Part shown: in pieces, positions 1 through 9,106 of the stretch
Numbering within the stretch: position 1 is the stretch's first letter
How the letters are laid out: each line of letters begins with the position of its first letter
Assembly: GCA_051746985.1 (NCBI GenBank)
Contig: JBNJFP010000003.1
Span: 58,952-122,951, forward strand
DNA length: 64,000 bases
Reading direction: 5' to 3'
Source of the DNA: Fodinibius sp051746985
Lineage (GTDB): Bacteria; Bacteroidota; Rhodothermia; Balneolales; Balneolaceae
Notes under the pieces: model-generated
Database searches by the model: none
What the model was told of the DNA's origin: nothing
The model's input: only the letters and a program-made list of their open reading frames with translations
Made by a program: the position numbers and the translations under genes

Positions 1-572
1 TTGGTTTTGATATTATTGGGGACAGCAAAGGTGGGCTGTTGAATATGAAACCTTTTGAAGACGATGAACGCCGCGTAATCGGTGAAGCGGCCACAGAAGA
101 AAAGGGATCAGAAGCTCGTCTAACGGTTGAGCCCTGGCTGGCTCATCAGTATAAATGGGGCAATGTCTCGATGTTAGGAGCTGTGGTTGGAATTCTTGCA
201 GCCTTCATCACCTACAAAACGGGTAGTGTATTTTTGCCGTTCGGCATAAGTGCCGCCACCCTGCTGTTTCTGAACTGCGGCGTGGCCAATATTCCGGTGA
301 CCCATCATATGTCGTTAATAGCAAGTACCGTTATTGTTGCAGCTACCGGCGGGGAATACCTGGATAGCTCATTAGCTGCCATGTTGTTGTTGGGTGGGCT
401 GTTTGGCGTGATAGCTGCCCTATTTGGTGAGCTTATACAAAGAGTATTTTATGCCCATGCCGATACGCATTTCGATCCGCCCGCAGCTGCCATCGTATTG
501 GGAACGCTTCTAATCGCCATATTAGCCATGGCCGGAGTATTTCCATCCAGCGCCTGGATACCACTGCCGTAA
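1..572 (+). CDS. C-terminal part of a membrane protein, cut by window start
   Basis: The reading frame is open from base 3 to the stop at 570-572, so this is the 3' end of a gene that begins outside the window; the TTG at 39 is unlikely to be the real start. The visible part has a charged cytoplasmic-like stretch followed by about four hydrophobic segments (roughly residues 43-60, 65-80, 90-105, 112-130 counted from 39) and a final segment ending in a short tail. I do not recognise the family. The upstream residues read GFDIIGDSKGGLL, which suggests a soluble domain before the membrane part. A possible terminator lies at 779-803. Confidence 0.6.
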   Translation, partial: GFDIIGDSKGGLLNMKPFEDDERRVIGEAATEEKGSEARLTVEPWLAHQYKWGNVSMLGAVVGILAAFITYKTGSVFLPFGISAATLLFLNCGVANIPVTHHMSLIASTVIVAATGGEYLDSSLAAMLLLGGLFGVIAALFGELIQRVFYAHADTHFDPPAAAIVLGTLLIAILAMAGVFPSSAWIPLP

Positions 573-587
573 GTTAGCTGGAAATAT

Positions 588-616
588 AAGGCAACACGAG
601 TATTAGGTGTTGCCTT
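588..616 (+). other. Hairpin after the first gene
   Basis: AAGGCAACAC (588-597) pairs perfectly with GTGTTGCCTT (607-616) around a 9-nt loop. No clear T-run follows on the + strand, so it may be an mRNA 3' end structure or a weak terminator. Confidence 0.5.
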
Positions 617-649
617 AAAAATATTGAGATCAAGAAGCTGTAGAAAAAT

Positions 650-674
650 CGGGTATCATTTAAAATGATACCCG
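650..674. repeat. 25-bp perfect palindrome
   Basis: CGGGTATCATTT (650-661) and AAATGATACCCG (663-674) form a perfect inverted repeat with a single central A. It lies in the 349-bp gap between the first gene and the DUF418 gene, together with two other hairpins. It could be an operator or an extruding/RNA hairpin; function unknown. Confidence 0.6.
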
Positions 675-778
675 TCGAAAGGAATAGCCTCCTCATCCCG
701 ATCCAAAAAAATTAAATCGCCGACTCAAAAAAATGGTCGGAGGTTGCAACAAGACACTTCTTATGCATTAAAATAAAG

Positions 779-803
779 AGCGGCATCACTTGCCGCTTTT
801 TTT
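779..803 (+). terminator. Rho-independent terminator
   Basis: AGCGGCA (779-785) pairs with TGCCGCT (791-797) over a 5-nt loop and is followed by a run of T. It closes transcription from the left before the DUF418 gene, about 207 bp after the first gene's stop. The segment between (617-778) has no ORF, so it could be a 3' UTR or a small RNA. Confidence 0.7.
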
Positions 804-921
804 ATTCAACACTTTAACGTACCATGGGGATCCATTTGAATAGGTTCTGTTGCAGGTTTGGATCCCAAAAGGAACTTTTTTAATCATGTTCCGTTTTGAC
901 GAGTGTTGAAGTACATTTTTT

Positions 922-2181
922 ATGAATAAAAAATCACTCAATCCCGTTGGTTCCGATGAGCGCATCCACGTTCTGGATGCCCTGCGAGGTTTTGCTATAT
1001 TTGGCATCTTTGTGATCAATATTCGGGTTTTTAGCGGCTATTCCTACATGCTTGATGAGGCTAAATCCGAGCTGTTGCTTTCTGATTGGAATGCTGCTTT
1101 TGACTGGATCCATACGGTGTTTTTCGGTGGCAAGTTCTACACGCTCTTTTCCCTATTGTTCGGCATAGGGTTTGCCATCCAGTTTATTCGGGCATCTTCA
1201 ACCGATCGCTCTTTCAAGTTGCACTTCAGCCGGCGGTTGTTTTTTCTTTTGTTGATTGGGTTGGTCCACCTGTGGGGAATTTGGTTTAGCGATATCCTCG
1301 TTATTTATGCGCTATGTGGATATATCCTGTTGTTGTTCAAAGATTTTTCTGACCGAGGGTTGCTCTGGACCGCCTTTCTTATACTGCTATTACCCGGCTT
1401 GCATGCTTTATACCTGCAAATGGCTGATGGTGGTTACACCAATTCGCTTTATCAGATGCTTTCCGAAGCGTGGACTTCAGCCGAGCTGCCGAAAGCATCC
1501 GATGAATACGAAACCTTCCAGATGCGTGATTTGGTAGAGGTGATCCAAAGCAGTTCGTGGAGTACGGTCCTTTCTTTTAATTATATTGGTCCGCTTTTAA
1601 GAGGATATGTTATTTTTTTGGATGCAAGGCTTTTCAAGGTGCTGGCGGTATTTATCTTGGGCTTGTGGACCGGCCGACAGCTGATGTTGCACAAATTGCA
1701 TGAAAATCGCTCTTTACTCATTCGGATCGCATGTTGGGGCATTGCAATTGGTATCCCCCTAAACATTTTTTACGGAATGGATAATCCAACCAACCTTCAT
1801 GACTCGACCTTTATTTTAGCCCAGGATGCACTTGCCCCATTCGGGTACGTAAGCCTGACGGCTGGATATGCGGCCTCGTTCATGTTACTGTACCGAACAC
1901 ACCTCAAAGGTATTTTTACCCGGCTTTTCAATGCTGTTGGTAAAACAGCCCTGTCAAATTATATACTGCAATCTGTTATTGGAATAGTCCTATTTTACGA
2001 GATTGGATGGGGGATGGGCCAGTATTTGGGATCGGCCTATTTAACACTCGGCGTATTCATTGTTTTTGGATTCCAGATTATCATCAGCAATATCTGGCTT
2101 AAGCGCTACCGTTACGGACCGCTTGAGTGGTTTTGGCGTGTGCTCACCTACGGCCGCTATATTCCAAACAAACGAAACTAA
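922..2181 (+). CDS. DUF418 family membrane protein (YeiB-like)
   Basis: A polytopic inner-membrane protein of 419 aa. The N-terminal signature RIHVLDALRGFAIFGIF (about residues 15-31), with the conserved D-x-LRG motif, and the C-terminal block containing ALSNYILQS (about 340-350) followed by paired helices and a GPLEW-x(2)-R motif are characteristic of YeiB/DUF418 proteins, which are acyltransferase-3-like. About nine or ten hydrophobic helices can be seen. No biochemical role is established for most members. It stands alone, with a terminator before it and a 107-bp gap after it. Confidence 0.85.
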   Translation: MNKKSLNPVGSDERIHVLDALRGFAIFGIFVINIRVFSGYSYMLDEAKSELLLSDWNAAFDWIHTVFFGGKFYTLFSLLFGIGFAIQFIRASSTDRSFKLHFSRRLFFLLLIGLVHLWGIWFSDILVIYALCGYILLLFKDFSDRGLLWTAFLILLLPGLHALYLQMADGGYTNSLYQMLSEAWTSAELPKASDEYETFQMRDLVEVIQSSSWSTVLSFNYIGPLLRGYVIFLDARLFKVLAVFILGLWTGRQLMLHKLHENRSLLIRIACWGIAIGIPLNIFYGMDNPTNLHDSTFILAQDALAPFGYVSLTAGYAASFMLLYRTHLKGIFTRLFNAVGKTALSNYILQSVIGIVLFYEIGWGMGQYLGSAYLTLGVFIVFGFQIIISNIWLKRYRYGPLEWFWRVLTYGRYIPNKRN

Positions 2182-2288
2182 CTGCCAGTTTGGGAACACA
2201 GCGGATTCAAATCCGTTGACATACTAAAAAACTGGAAATTAAGTTTATAACACCGGGCAGTCGTTCGCATTAAAACTTGTGTCAATTT

Positions 2289-3302
2289 ATGCTTAAAGCA
2301 ATTATCGCTATTCTGGGCGTCATTTTTTTTATCCCAACTAATCTTTTGGATTCCGAACTGGAGGATCGATTTCGTGATATCGATGAAAACTTTAGCGGTA
2401 ATATCGGTGTGTACGTCAAGGATCTGAAAAGTGATAAAACGGTGGATTATAATGCCGACCGTGACTGGTATCTGGCTTCGACCATAAAAATTCCGCTGGC
2501 GATAGACCTGTTACAAAGGGTGGAAGCAGGAGAGATTTCTCTGGATGATGAACTGGTTCTTGAAGAATCAGACTACGTCGATGGCAGTGGAGATTTGCAA
2601 AACCAGGAGCCGGGAACCACATATACCGTTTTAGAACTGATCGAAAATATGATAAAAGACAGCGACAGTACAGCCACCGATATGCTGATTCGATTGCTTG
2701 GGGAAGAGAAATTTAATGAACGAATTCGAAATAATATTGTAGCAGACATTCACCCTGTAACCACTATTTTACAGGTGCGATACGATGCGTACGGTAAACT
2801 GCATAAACGAGCGGCCAACCTGAGTAACCTTGACTATATGGATCTGAAAACATTCAGTCCGCTGTCAGAACGGCTCGAAGAATTTATCAGACTCATTGAA
2901 GTGGAAAAGAGTGAATTAAAACAGGATTCTATTGTTGACGCATTTGAAACCTACTATCAGAGCAAAAAGAATTCGGGCAAGTTAACCGCAATGGGGACTA
3001 TGATCGAACGGCTTGCCGAGGGAGAGCTGCTTAATGAAGAACACACCGAATTGCTTATCGATATTATGACGGGAACTTTTACCGGAGACAATCGCATAAA
3101 GGCGGGTTTGCCGGATGGAGCTGATTTTGCCCATAAAACGGGCACTCAAATTGGACGCTCCTGCAATATTGGACTTATGATCCCGGAGGGGGGCGACCAT
3201 GAGGATGGCACCGTCGTAGCCACGTGCAGCGAGAAATACGGTCCCCTGCAAGAAGCCGAGGAGGCCATGGCCAAAGTTGGGCAGTCGCTGTCAGACATCT
3301 GA
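2289..3302 (+). CDS. Class A beta-lactamase-like serine hydrolase
   Basis: 337 aa if started at the ATG at 2289; an in-frame TTG at 2277 is also possible, and neither has a clear ribosome site. A hydrophobic N-terminus (residues 1-20) predicts export. The penicillin-recognising fold is marked by S64-T-I-K67 (SxxK nucleophile), S125-D-S at the position of the usual SDN triad, and K283-T-G. The loop normally holding the deacylating Glu166 of class A enzymes does not show the usual E-x-x-L-N, and the region is longer and charged. It may therefore be a peptidoglycan or ester hydrolase rather than a resistance enzyme. TTGACATACT, also seen in the two RNA elements, lies upstream at 2216-2225. Confidence 0.8.
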   Translation: MLKAIIAILGVIFFIPTNLLDSELEDRFRDIDENFSGNIGVYVKDLKSDKTVDYNADRDWYLASTIKIPLAIDLLQRVEAGEISLDDELVLEESDYVDGSGDLQNQEPGTTYTVLELIENMIKDSDSTATDMLIRLLGEEKFNERIRNNIVADIHPVTTILQVRYDAYGKLHKRAANLSNLDYMDLKTFSPLSERLEEFIRLIEVEKSELKQDSIVDAFETYYQSKKNSGKLTAMGTMIERLAEGELLNEEHTELLIDIMTGTFTGDNRIKAGLPDGADFAHKTGTQIGRSCNIGLMIPEGGDHEDGTVVATCSEKYGPLQEAEEAMAKVGQSLSDI

Positions 3303-3342
3303 AGGTGAGGTTAGATCATTATGTATCTTTTCAGAAATTCGT

Positions 3343-3990
3343 TTATCCCGATCGAAAAATGAGCCCCCAGCTATCTCCTTTTTTCCAGGCTTTTCCTACA
3401 TAGGTGCCGTAAACGGTTACCTGCTCCCACTCATCCGGGGTGATATCAATAGGTTCATAAGAGGGGTTTTCTGGTTGTAGGGTAATGCCATCGTTCTTTC
3501 TGCGGATGGTTTTCAAGGTCGTTTCCCCACGATAGCAGATAGCGCCAATCTCTCCATCGGCGGGTTCCCGGGGATCAATGATGATATAATCGCCATCGCG
3601 GATATCAGCATCTATCATGCTTTCTCCATCAACAATGAGGGCAAAATAGTGGTCGGATTGCTCGGGATGAATCTCTACGGGCAGGTGTCCCAGGTTCTCA
3701 CTAATTGCTTCGTGCATGGCTCCCGCCGCAATACGTCCCTTAACGGGGATACCGGGAAAAAATCCAGAAAGCTGATTTCTTTTACTGGGATGGATCTCGT
3801 ACTGCCCCCGCTGAATATTAGACAGGTAGTGCTTTTTTGTGAGGCTCTGCAAATGCTGGTAGATACTGTTTGAGGAGCTATATCCAAACTCATTTTGCAT
3901 ATCCTCATACGAGGGAAATTGTTGGTAATCTTCGTAATGGGAGAGAATATACTCCCAAAGTTTTTGCTGTTTGTCGGTAAGTGATTTCAT
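3343..3990 (-). CDS. lexA: LexA repressor
   Basis: A 215-aa SOS repressor of the S24 self-cleaving family. The N-terminal winged helix (residues 1-70) carries LTDKQQKLWEYI and the FPSYEDMQNEFGYSS helix-turn-helix. The scissile bond is A89-G90 (GRIAAGAM). The protease domain has the catalytic S124 (DGESM) and K160 (TTLKTI), at the spacing expected for LexA. It is convergent with the beta-lactamase-like gene. Upstream of its start there is a tandem 12-bp repeat at 4016-4039 that may be part of its own operator. UmuD is unlikely because the DNA-binding domain is complete. Confidence 0.93.
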   Translation of the reverse strand: MKSLTDKQQKLWEYILSHYEDYQQFPSYEDMQNEFGYSSSNSIYQHLQSLTKKHYLSNIQRGQYEIHPSKRNQLSGFFPGIPVKGRIAAGAMHEAISENLGHLPVEIHPEQSDHYFALIVDGESMIDADIRDGDYIIIDPREPADGEIGAICYRGETTLKTIRRKNDGITLQPENPSYEPIDITPDEWEQVTVYGTYVGKAWKKGDSWGLIFRSG

Positions 3991-4015
3991 AAGGCGCTAA
4001 AATACCATTTTTTAT

Positions 4016-4039
4016 ATGAAATAAAACATGAAATAAAAC
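4016..4039 (-). promoter_or_regulatory. Tandem 12-bp repeat in the lexA promoter region
   Basis: ATGAAATAAAAC occurs twice head-to-tail (4016-4027 and 4028-4039), 26 bp upstream of the lexA start codon. SOS boxes are not well defined for this group, so its use as a LexA operator is a guess based only on position and repetition. Confidence 0.4.
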
Positions 4040-4195
4040 TTTTTTATGATGAAAAGAATTGAGCTATCTTTTTAAAGAAGAGATTTTACATGACTATTAT
4101 TGGTTTGTATTCTGGGGTGATATACATCAAACAAAACGCCACCGTATATTATATCGTTATGCAAGGTGAAAAAATGGAATTAATCCAGAGAACGT

Positions 4196-4615
4196 ATGAA
4201 TATTGAGATTACCCGGGTAAATGATGCAGTTCACTTTAAAGCACAAAACAACGCCGGTAATACCGTCCACATAGATGGAGCTGAAGCCGTCGGTGGAGAG
4301 GGAAAAGGCATGCGCCCCATGGAACTGATGCTGGTTTCGGTGGCAAGCTGTAGTGCCGTCGATGTGGTTGAGATATTGAAAAAACAGCGCCAACCGTTAA
4401 AAAATATCCAGATTTCGGTCAGCGGTGAACGTCCCGAAAGTGGCGCTCCGCGTCCCTATAAATCTATTGATCTGCACTTTACGCTATATGGCAATTTGGA
4501 GGAATCCAAAGTAGCGCGGGCAATTAAGCTGGCGGTTGAAGATTACTGTTCGGCGCGGGCTACTTTGTCGGATGATGTTGAGATAAGCCATAGCTTTGAA
4601 ATAAAATTCGCTTAA
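4196..4615 (+). CDS. OsmC family peroxiredoxin-like protein
   Basis: 139 aa, full length for OsmC/Ohr-type proteins, which reduce organic hydroperoxides with a two-cysteine active site. C52 (in VASCSAVDV) and C118 (in DYCSARATLS) are at the expected places, and the RPMELMLVSVASC block is typical of the YhfA/OsmC subgroup. It is the first gene of a tight cluster with cysE (11 bp gap) and cysM (6 bp gap). This suggests coupling of thiol synthesis to peroxide or sulfur stress. The TA-rich leader has no obvious regulator site. Confidence 0.9.
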   Translation: MNIEITRVNDAVHFKAQNNAGNTVHIDGAEAVGGEGKGMRPMELMLVSVASCSAVDVVEILKKQRQPLKNIQISVSGERPESGAPRPYKSIDLHFTLYGNLEESKVARAIKLAVEDYCSARATLSDDVEISHSFEIKFA

Positions 4616-4626
4616 GGAAATAGACT

Positions 4627-5463
4627 ATGAAAATTAATGACGAATTCTGTACGGAATTGATCGAAGCCCATGAGTCGGCCGATGTTTGTCTGGTGCCTGC
4701 CATGGTTGTTAAATGGTTTGAGAAAGTACTGGGATTACTGTTTCCCGAATTTTGTGATCGGACGTTTGCTGACAGGGATCAAATTATCGCTTATACTGAG
4801 GAGTTACGGAGCGAATTGGTGCAGCTCATTGTATGTGAAAATAAAGTGGGTCAGAATGAGGCTGAGGATATCGCTGATCAATTTTGTGAGACGCTCTCGG
4901 TGGTACGGAAAAAGCTGTTGAAAGATGTAGAGGCTATTTTTGAGGGCGATCCGGCGGCCCAAAGTAAAGGCGAGGTGATACGTACTTATCCCGGATTTTA
5001 TGCCATGGCAGCTCATCGAATGGCACATCTGCTTTATGAGCGAGAGGTTCCGCTCATCCCCCGAATAATCTCTGAGCACGCCCACAGCAAAACAGGCATC
5101 GATATTCATCCCGGGGCAAGAATTGGCGAATATTTCTGTATTGATCACGGTACGGGCATTGTGATTGGAGAAACGACCAAGATTGGAGATCAGGTGAAAA
5201 TCTACCAGGGGGTCACGCTTGGGGCCATGAGCGTTAAAAAGTCGGATGCATCGAAAAAGCGGCATCCCACTATTGAAGATGGCGTGGTTATTTATGCCGG
5301 CGCCAGTATCCTCGGCGGCGACACCGTTATTGGCAAAAATAGCGTGATTGGCGGCAATGTGTGGCTGACCGAAAGCGTGCCAACCGAATCCACGATATAC
5401 TACACTGCAAAAATGAGTCACAATAATGAGGGTGAATCCGATACTATTACTTACAAAACGTAA
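4627..5463 (+). CDS. cysE: Serine O-acetyltransferase
   Basis: Makes O-acetylserine from serine and acetyl-CoA, the first step of cysteine synthesis, in the cytoplasm. 278 aa: an alpha-helical N-terminal domain (1-145) and a left-handed beta helix of hexapeptide repeats (about 150-265). The conserved DIHPGARIG and D173-H174-GTGIVIGET (catalytic Asp/His) are present, followed by the loop VTLGAMS and the repeats GDTVIGKNSVIGGNVW. It lies between osmC and cysM with a 6-bp gap to cysM, which uses its product. The long N-terminal domain resembles the EpsC type found in this group. Confidence 0.95.
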   Translation: MKINDEFCTELIEAHESADVCLVPAMVVKWFEKVLGLLFPEFCDRTFADRDQIIAYTEELRSELVQLIVCENKVGQNEAEDIADQFCETLSVVRKKLLKDVEAIFEGDPAAQSKGEVIRTYPGFYAMAAHRMAHLLYEREVPLIPRIISEHAHSKTGIDIHPGARIGEYFCIDHGTGIVIGETTKIGDQVKIYQGVTLGAMSVKKSDASKKRHPTIEDGVVIYAGASILGGDTVIGKNSVIGGNVWLTESVPTESTIYYTAKMSHNNEGESDTITYKT

Positions 5464-5469
5464 CTATTT

Positions 5470-6348
5470 ATGAATATCGAAGACCTTATTGGCAATACGC
5501 CACTTGTTGAGATTAATTCAATTTCAACTAATCCCGATGTTACCATTTACTGTAAGCTGGAGGGACAGAATCCCGGTGGAAGTGTTAAAGATCGTGCGGC
5601 CCTTGGGATGATTAATGGTGCGCTAGAGCGCGGTGATATCCAGCCGGGCGATAATCTGGTGGAGGCTACCAGCGGAAACACCGGTATAGCGCTGGCAATG
5701 ATTGCCAAAATTAAAGGGTTGCAGATGACGTTGGTCATGCCCGAAGATACCACCCCCGAACGGATTAAAACGATGCGGGCGTACGGTGCCAAAGTACTGT
5801 TGACGCCTGCCGAAAAGACGATAGAGTATTCGCGGACCAAAGCCGAGGAGATGGCCGAAAGTGAGGAATACGTTATGCTGAATCAGTTTGGAAATGTTGA
5901 CAATCCGGGTATGCACTACCACACTACTGGGCCGGAAATTTGGCGCGATACGGATGGGGAGATTACTCATTTTGTTTCCGCAATGGGAACTACGGGGACC
6001 ATTATGGGGGTGTCACGATATTTAAAAGAGCAAAATCCTGAGATACAAATTGTAGGTACCCAGCCAACGGATGGATCCAGTATTCCTGGCATTCGCCGGT
6101 GGTCGCCTGAATTTCTGCCCGATATTTTTGAGGCAGACCGTGTGGATGAAATTGTGGATGTCAGCGAAGAGGAAGCGCGCAAGATGACGCGACGCATGGC
6201 CGCTGAGGAAAGTATCATGGCGGGCATGAGCAGTGGAGGGGCACTGGCCGCTGCGATAAAAATGGCAAATCAGATCAAAAAAGGGACTATCGTCTGTATT
6301 ACCTGTGATCGTGGAGACCGGTACTTAAGCTCCGATCTTTTTGAGTGA
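5470..6348 (+). CDS. cysM: Cysteine synthase B (O-acetylserine sulfhydrylase)
   Basis: PLP enzyme that converts O-acetylserine and sulfide or thiosulfate to cysteine. 292 aa. The PLP lysine is K40 in PGGSVKDRAA; the phosphate/substrate loops TSGNTG (about residues 66-71) and MGTTGT (about 175-180) are intact. Its short length and the RRWSPEF-x-P segment match the CysM branch better than CysK. Translation is probably coupled to cysE through the 6-bp gap. The last residues do not show the typical CysK C-terminus. Confidence 0.93.
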   Translation: MNIEDLIGNTPLVEINSISTNPDVTIYCKLEGQNPGGSVKDRAALGMINGALERGDIQPGDNLVEATSGNTGIALAMIAKIKGLQMTLVMPEDTTPERIKTMRAYGAKVLLTPAEKTIEYSRTKAEEMAESEEYVMLNQFGNVDNPGMHYHTTGPEIWRDTDGEITHFVSAMGTTGTIMGVSRYLKEQNPEIQIVGTQPTDGSSIPGIRRWSPEFLPDIFEADRVDEIVDVSEEEARKMTRRMAAEESIMAGMSSGGALAAAIKMANQIKKGTIVCITCDRGDRYLSSDLFE

Positions 6349-6459
6349 AGTTTTTCAGAGTATTTTAGGTGAAATAGTTTAATTTATAGAGAGAGGTTTA
6401 GAGAGAGCAATAGCAAAACGCTATAGCTTCGACATTTTATTATTGAGAATGCAATTGAA

Positions 6460-8988
6460 ATGATAGAGAGAGTATTTAAGGCGTTATACCCGTTTATAAA
6501 TTATGTTATCACCTATCCTTTCAGGATTTTGCTGGTCAGTTTGTTGACTGCTTTTGTCGGATTTTGGCTTGCGACCAACCTCAAAATTGATAACGATCTC
6601 TCCAAACTTATCCCCCAGTCGTATCCCAGCGTGCAAGCGCTGAATACCTTACGAGAGCAAGTGGGGGCCGAAAATGAGATGGCCGTGGCCATCGAAAGTC
6701 CATCGTATGAAACCAACAAAAAGTTCGCCGAAGCGCTGATCCCCAAGGCGCTGGCGCTCATCAATCCTGAAACGACGGAACCATTTTTCAGGCGCGTCGA
6801 GTTTCGTAAAGAGATCGGTTTTCTCGAGGAGAATGCCCTGTATTTTGCCACCGACCAAGAACTGGATTTGCTGCAGGAATTCTTGGAAACGCGAACCGAA
6901 GAGGCCAAACAAGAAGCCAATCCTTTTTACTTCGACTTTGGAGAGGAAGAGTCCACTACCGACTCGCTGGCAGGAGAGCTGGATTCGATGTATGACGAGC
7001 TGATCGGCTCGGAGTACCTGGTGTCGGATGATTCCCTTGCCATGGCCGTCAAGTTTTATCCCTCGGGTTCTCAAACCGATCTGCAATTTATTGAGGACGT
7101 TTACGATGCAATGCAGAAGTTGGTCGATGAGATGGAGCCTGCATCTTATCATCCCGAGATGGAAGTAACGCTGGCCGGTCGGCTCCTGCGAACGCTTATC
7201 GAAGTGGAAACCATCACCAAGGACGTTAAGGACTCGTTTGGTATTGGTGTGCTGATGCTCTTGCTGGTTGTAGTGTTGTACTTTTTTTATAAAAGCTATC
7301 GCATTTCAGCCGGCTCGAAATTTAATGGGCGGGTGCTTTTACAGGAAATCGTTCGCATTCCCACAATTGTTGTCATTATGGCTTCGCCGCTTGTGATCAG
7401 CCTTTGCTGGACGTTCGGCATTGCCTACCTGCTGTTTGGAAATCTAAATATTATGACTTCCACGCTCGGTCTTTTGCTGTTTGGGATGGGGATTGATTTT
7501 GGGATCCATTTTTTTGCCCGGTACTCCGAAGAACGAGCCTCCGATCAAACCGTATCCGAAGCCTTGATAACAACCTTCATGACTACCGGTCAGGCTGTAA
7601 CGGCCGTGGGAATTACCACTTCGGCTGCTTTTTTGGTGCTAAGCATCGCGGATTTTAAGGGGTTCAGTGAGTTTGGGATAATTGCTGGACTCGGATTACT
7701 ATTCGCCATCCTGGCCTATGTTGTTTTTCTGCCGGCGTTGATCAGCATCCTGGAACGTTTTCGATTTTTGAATTTAAAGGTCGCAACCGATCAGCAGGTA
7801 GCAGAGAAGCACCATATAAAAACACTTCTCAGCCCAAAACTTTTCGTGCCCTTAATTCTGTTTATCGGCATTGGTGTTACCGTTTATACGATTACCAATC
7901 TACCCAAAGTGACGTTCCAATATGATTTCAGCGAACTTGAGCCGGAATATGTTCGCTACCAGGAACTGAACAGCAAAGTTCGAAAAGTCTATAGTGATCG
8001 GCGTACTCGGAACGCTGCTTACATCGTAACGGATACGCCGGAGGATGCCCAGAAAGTGGCAGAAGTACTGCGGGAGCGTGCGGCGTCTGATACGCTGACG
8101 CCAACCATTGATCGGGTCGAAATATTCCAGGATCGCTTTCCTTTCTTGGAGCAGGAGGGAAACCAAAAGATCGACCGGATTGCAGAGATCAGAGAGCTTC
8201 TTTCGGATCCTTTTTTAGAAGGGCAGGACGACCGACAACTGGATCGGCTCAGGCAAGCGGCATCCACGCAGCGGCTTATTTCCCTGGATGAAGTGCCCGA
8301 CTTTTTACGCAATCCGTTTACCTCACAAAGCGGTGAGATTGGAAACTTGGTGCTTATTTATCCGGGTATAAGCTTGGGAGACGGACGTAATTCCATCAAT
8401 TTTGCCGATGATGTCGGAGAAGTGCCTATCAGCGAAGATAAAACCTATTATGCGGGTTCTACCTCAATTGTCGCTTCCGATATGCTTCGGCTGATGATTG
8501 ACGAAGCGCCGGTGATGGTATCGCTGACGATCGTGATTATCATCATCCTAAAATTGGTGGTGCTGGGCAGTGTCAAATGGACGTTGTTGGCATTGCTGCC
8601 GCTACTTGCCAGTTTCGTGTGGATGTTTGGGCTGATGGTGCCGTTGGGGTGGCAGCTTAATTTTTATAACCTGGTGGTGTTGCCCACGGTGCTGGGAATT
8701 GGAGACGACAGCGGTATTCACCTCGTGCACCGTTACTTGGAGGAGGGCAAAGGATCCATCGCAAAAGTGTTGCATTCCACTGGCGAACATATTACGGTAA
8801 GCGTCGCAACAACAATTATGGGGTTTGGCGGGCTGTTATTTTCTCTACATCCCGGGATGCAGTCCATCGGGGAGTTGGCAATTTTAGGTATCGTGTTGAC
8901 ACTTTTGGCTGCCCTTTTTCTGTTACCTGCGGTACTGGTACTGATGGAAAAGAGGGAGGCTGCGAAGGAGATTTCATCTAAGGAATAA
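6460..8988 (+). CDS. MMPL/RND family transporter (HpnN-like)
   Basis: 842-aa inner-membrane exporter with the duplicated MMPL layout: TM1 near residues 15-38, a large periplasmic loop (about 40-250), five helices (about 250-440), then a second loop (about 455-680) and five more helices. Charged residues in the membrane centre that relay protons are visible in both halves: GMGIDFGIHF with D346 and GIGDDSGIHL with D749/D750. This family moves lipids, hopanoids or other hydrophobic compounds to the outer membrane using the proton gradient. No adaptor or outer-membrane partner is adjacent. A substrate cannot be read from the sequence. Confidence 0.85.
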   Translation: MIERVFKALYPFINYVITYPFRILLVSLLTAFVGFWLATNLKIDNDLSKLIPQSYPSVQALNTLREQVGAENEMAVAIESPSYETNKKFAEALIPKALALINPETTEPFFRRVEFRKEIGFLEENALYFATDQELDLLQEFLETRTEEAKQEANPFYFDFGEEESTTDSLAGELDSMYDELIGSEYLVSDDSLAMAVKFYPSGSQTDLQFIEDVYDAMQKLVDEMEPASYHPEMEVTLAGRLLRTLIEVETITKDVKDSFGIGVLMLLLVVVLYFFYKSYRISAGSKFNGRVLLQEIVRIPTIVVIMASPLVISLCWTFGIAYLLFGNLNIMTSTLGLLLFGMGIDFGIHFFARYSEERASDQTVSEALITTFMTTGQAVTAVGITTSAAFLVLSIADFKGFSEFGIIAGLGLLFAILAYVVFLPALISILERFRFLNLKVATDQQVAEKHHIKTLLSPKLFVPLILFIGIGVTVYTITNLPKVTFQYDFSELEPEYVRYQELNSKVRKVYSDRRTRNAAYIVTDTPEDAQKVAEVLRERAASDTLTPTIDRVEIFQDRFPFLEQEGNQKIDRIAEIRELLSDPFLEGQDDRQLDRLRQAASTQRLISLDEVPDFLRNPFTSQSGEIGNLVLIYPGISLGDGRNSINFADDVGEVPISEDKTYYAGSTSIVASDMLRLMIDEAPVMVSLTIVIIIILKLVVLGSVKWTLLALLPLLASFVWMFGLMVPLGWQLNFYNLVVLPTVLGIGDDSGIHLVHRYLEEGKGSIAKVLHSTGEHITVSVATTIMGFGGLLFSLHPGMQSIGELAILGIVLTLLAALFLLPAVLVLMEKREAAKEISSKE

Positions 8989-9106
8989 ACGGGCGGATTC
9001 TCCCTACAACGAAATTCAGGTTATTGCCACAGGATAGCCCTTCAACTCCTCTCACTATTTATGGCGGTCAGATGATATCATACCCTAAAAAGAAAACGGG
9101 TTGCTT

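Noticed and set aside
2216..2225. TTGACATACT upstream of the beta-lactamase-like gene as a third RNA element
   Set aside because: Only the 10-bp string is shared; TGCTACGGCA, the later block and an aptamer are all absent. It may just be a promoter -35 region.
4804..5421. 205-aa ORF opposite cysE
   Set aside because: Its antisense frame lies entirely inside a clearly real cysE; composition is His/Asn-rich shadow text with no domain.
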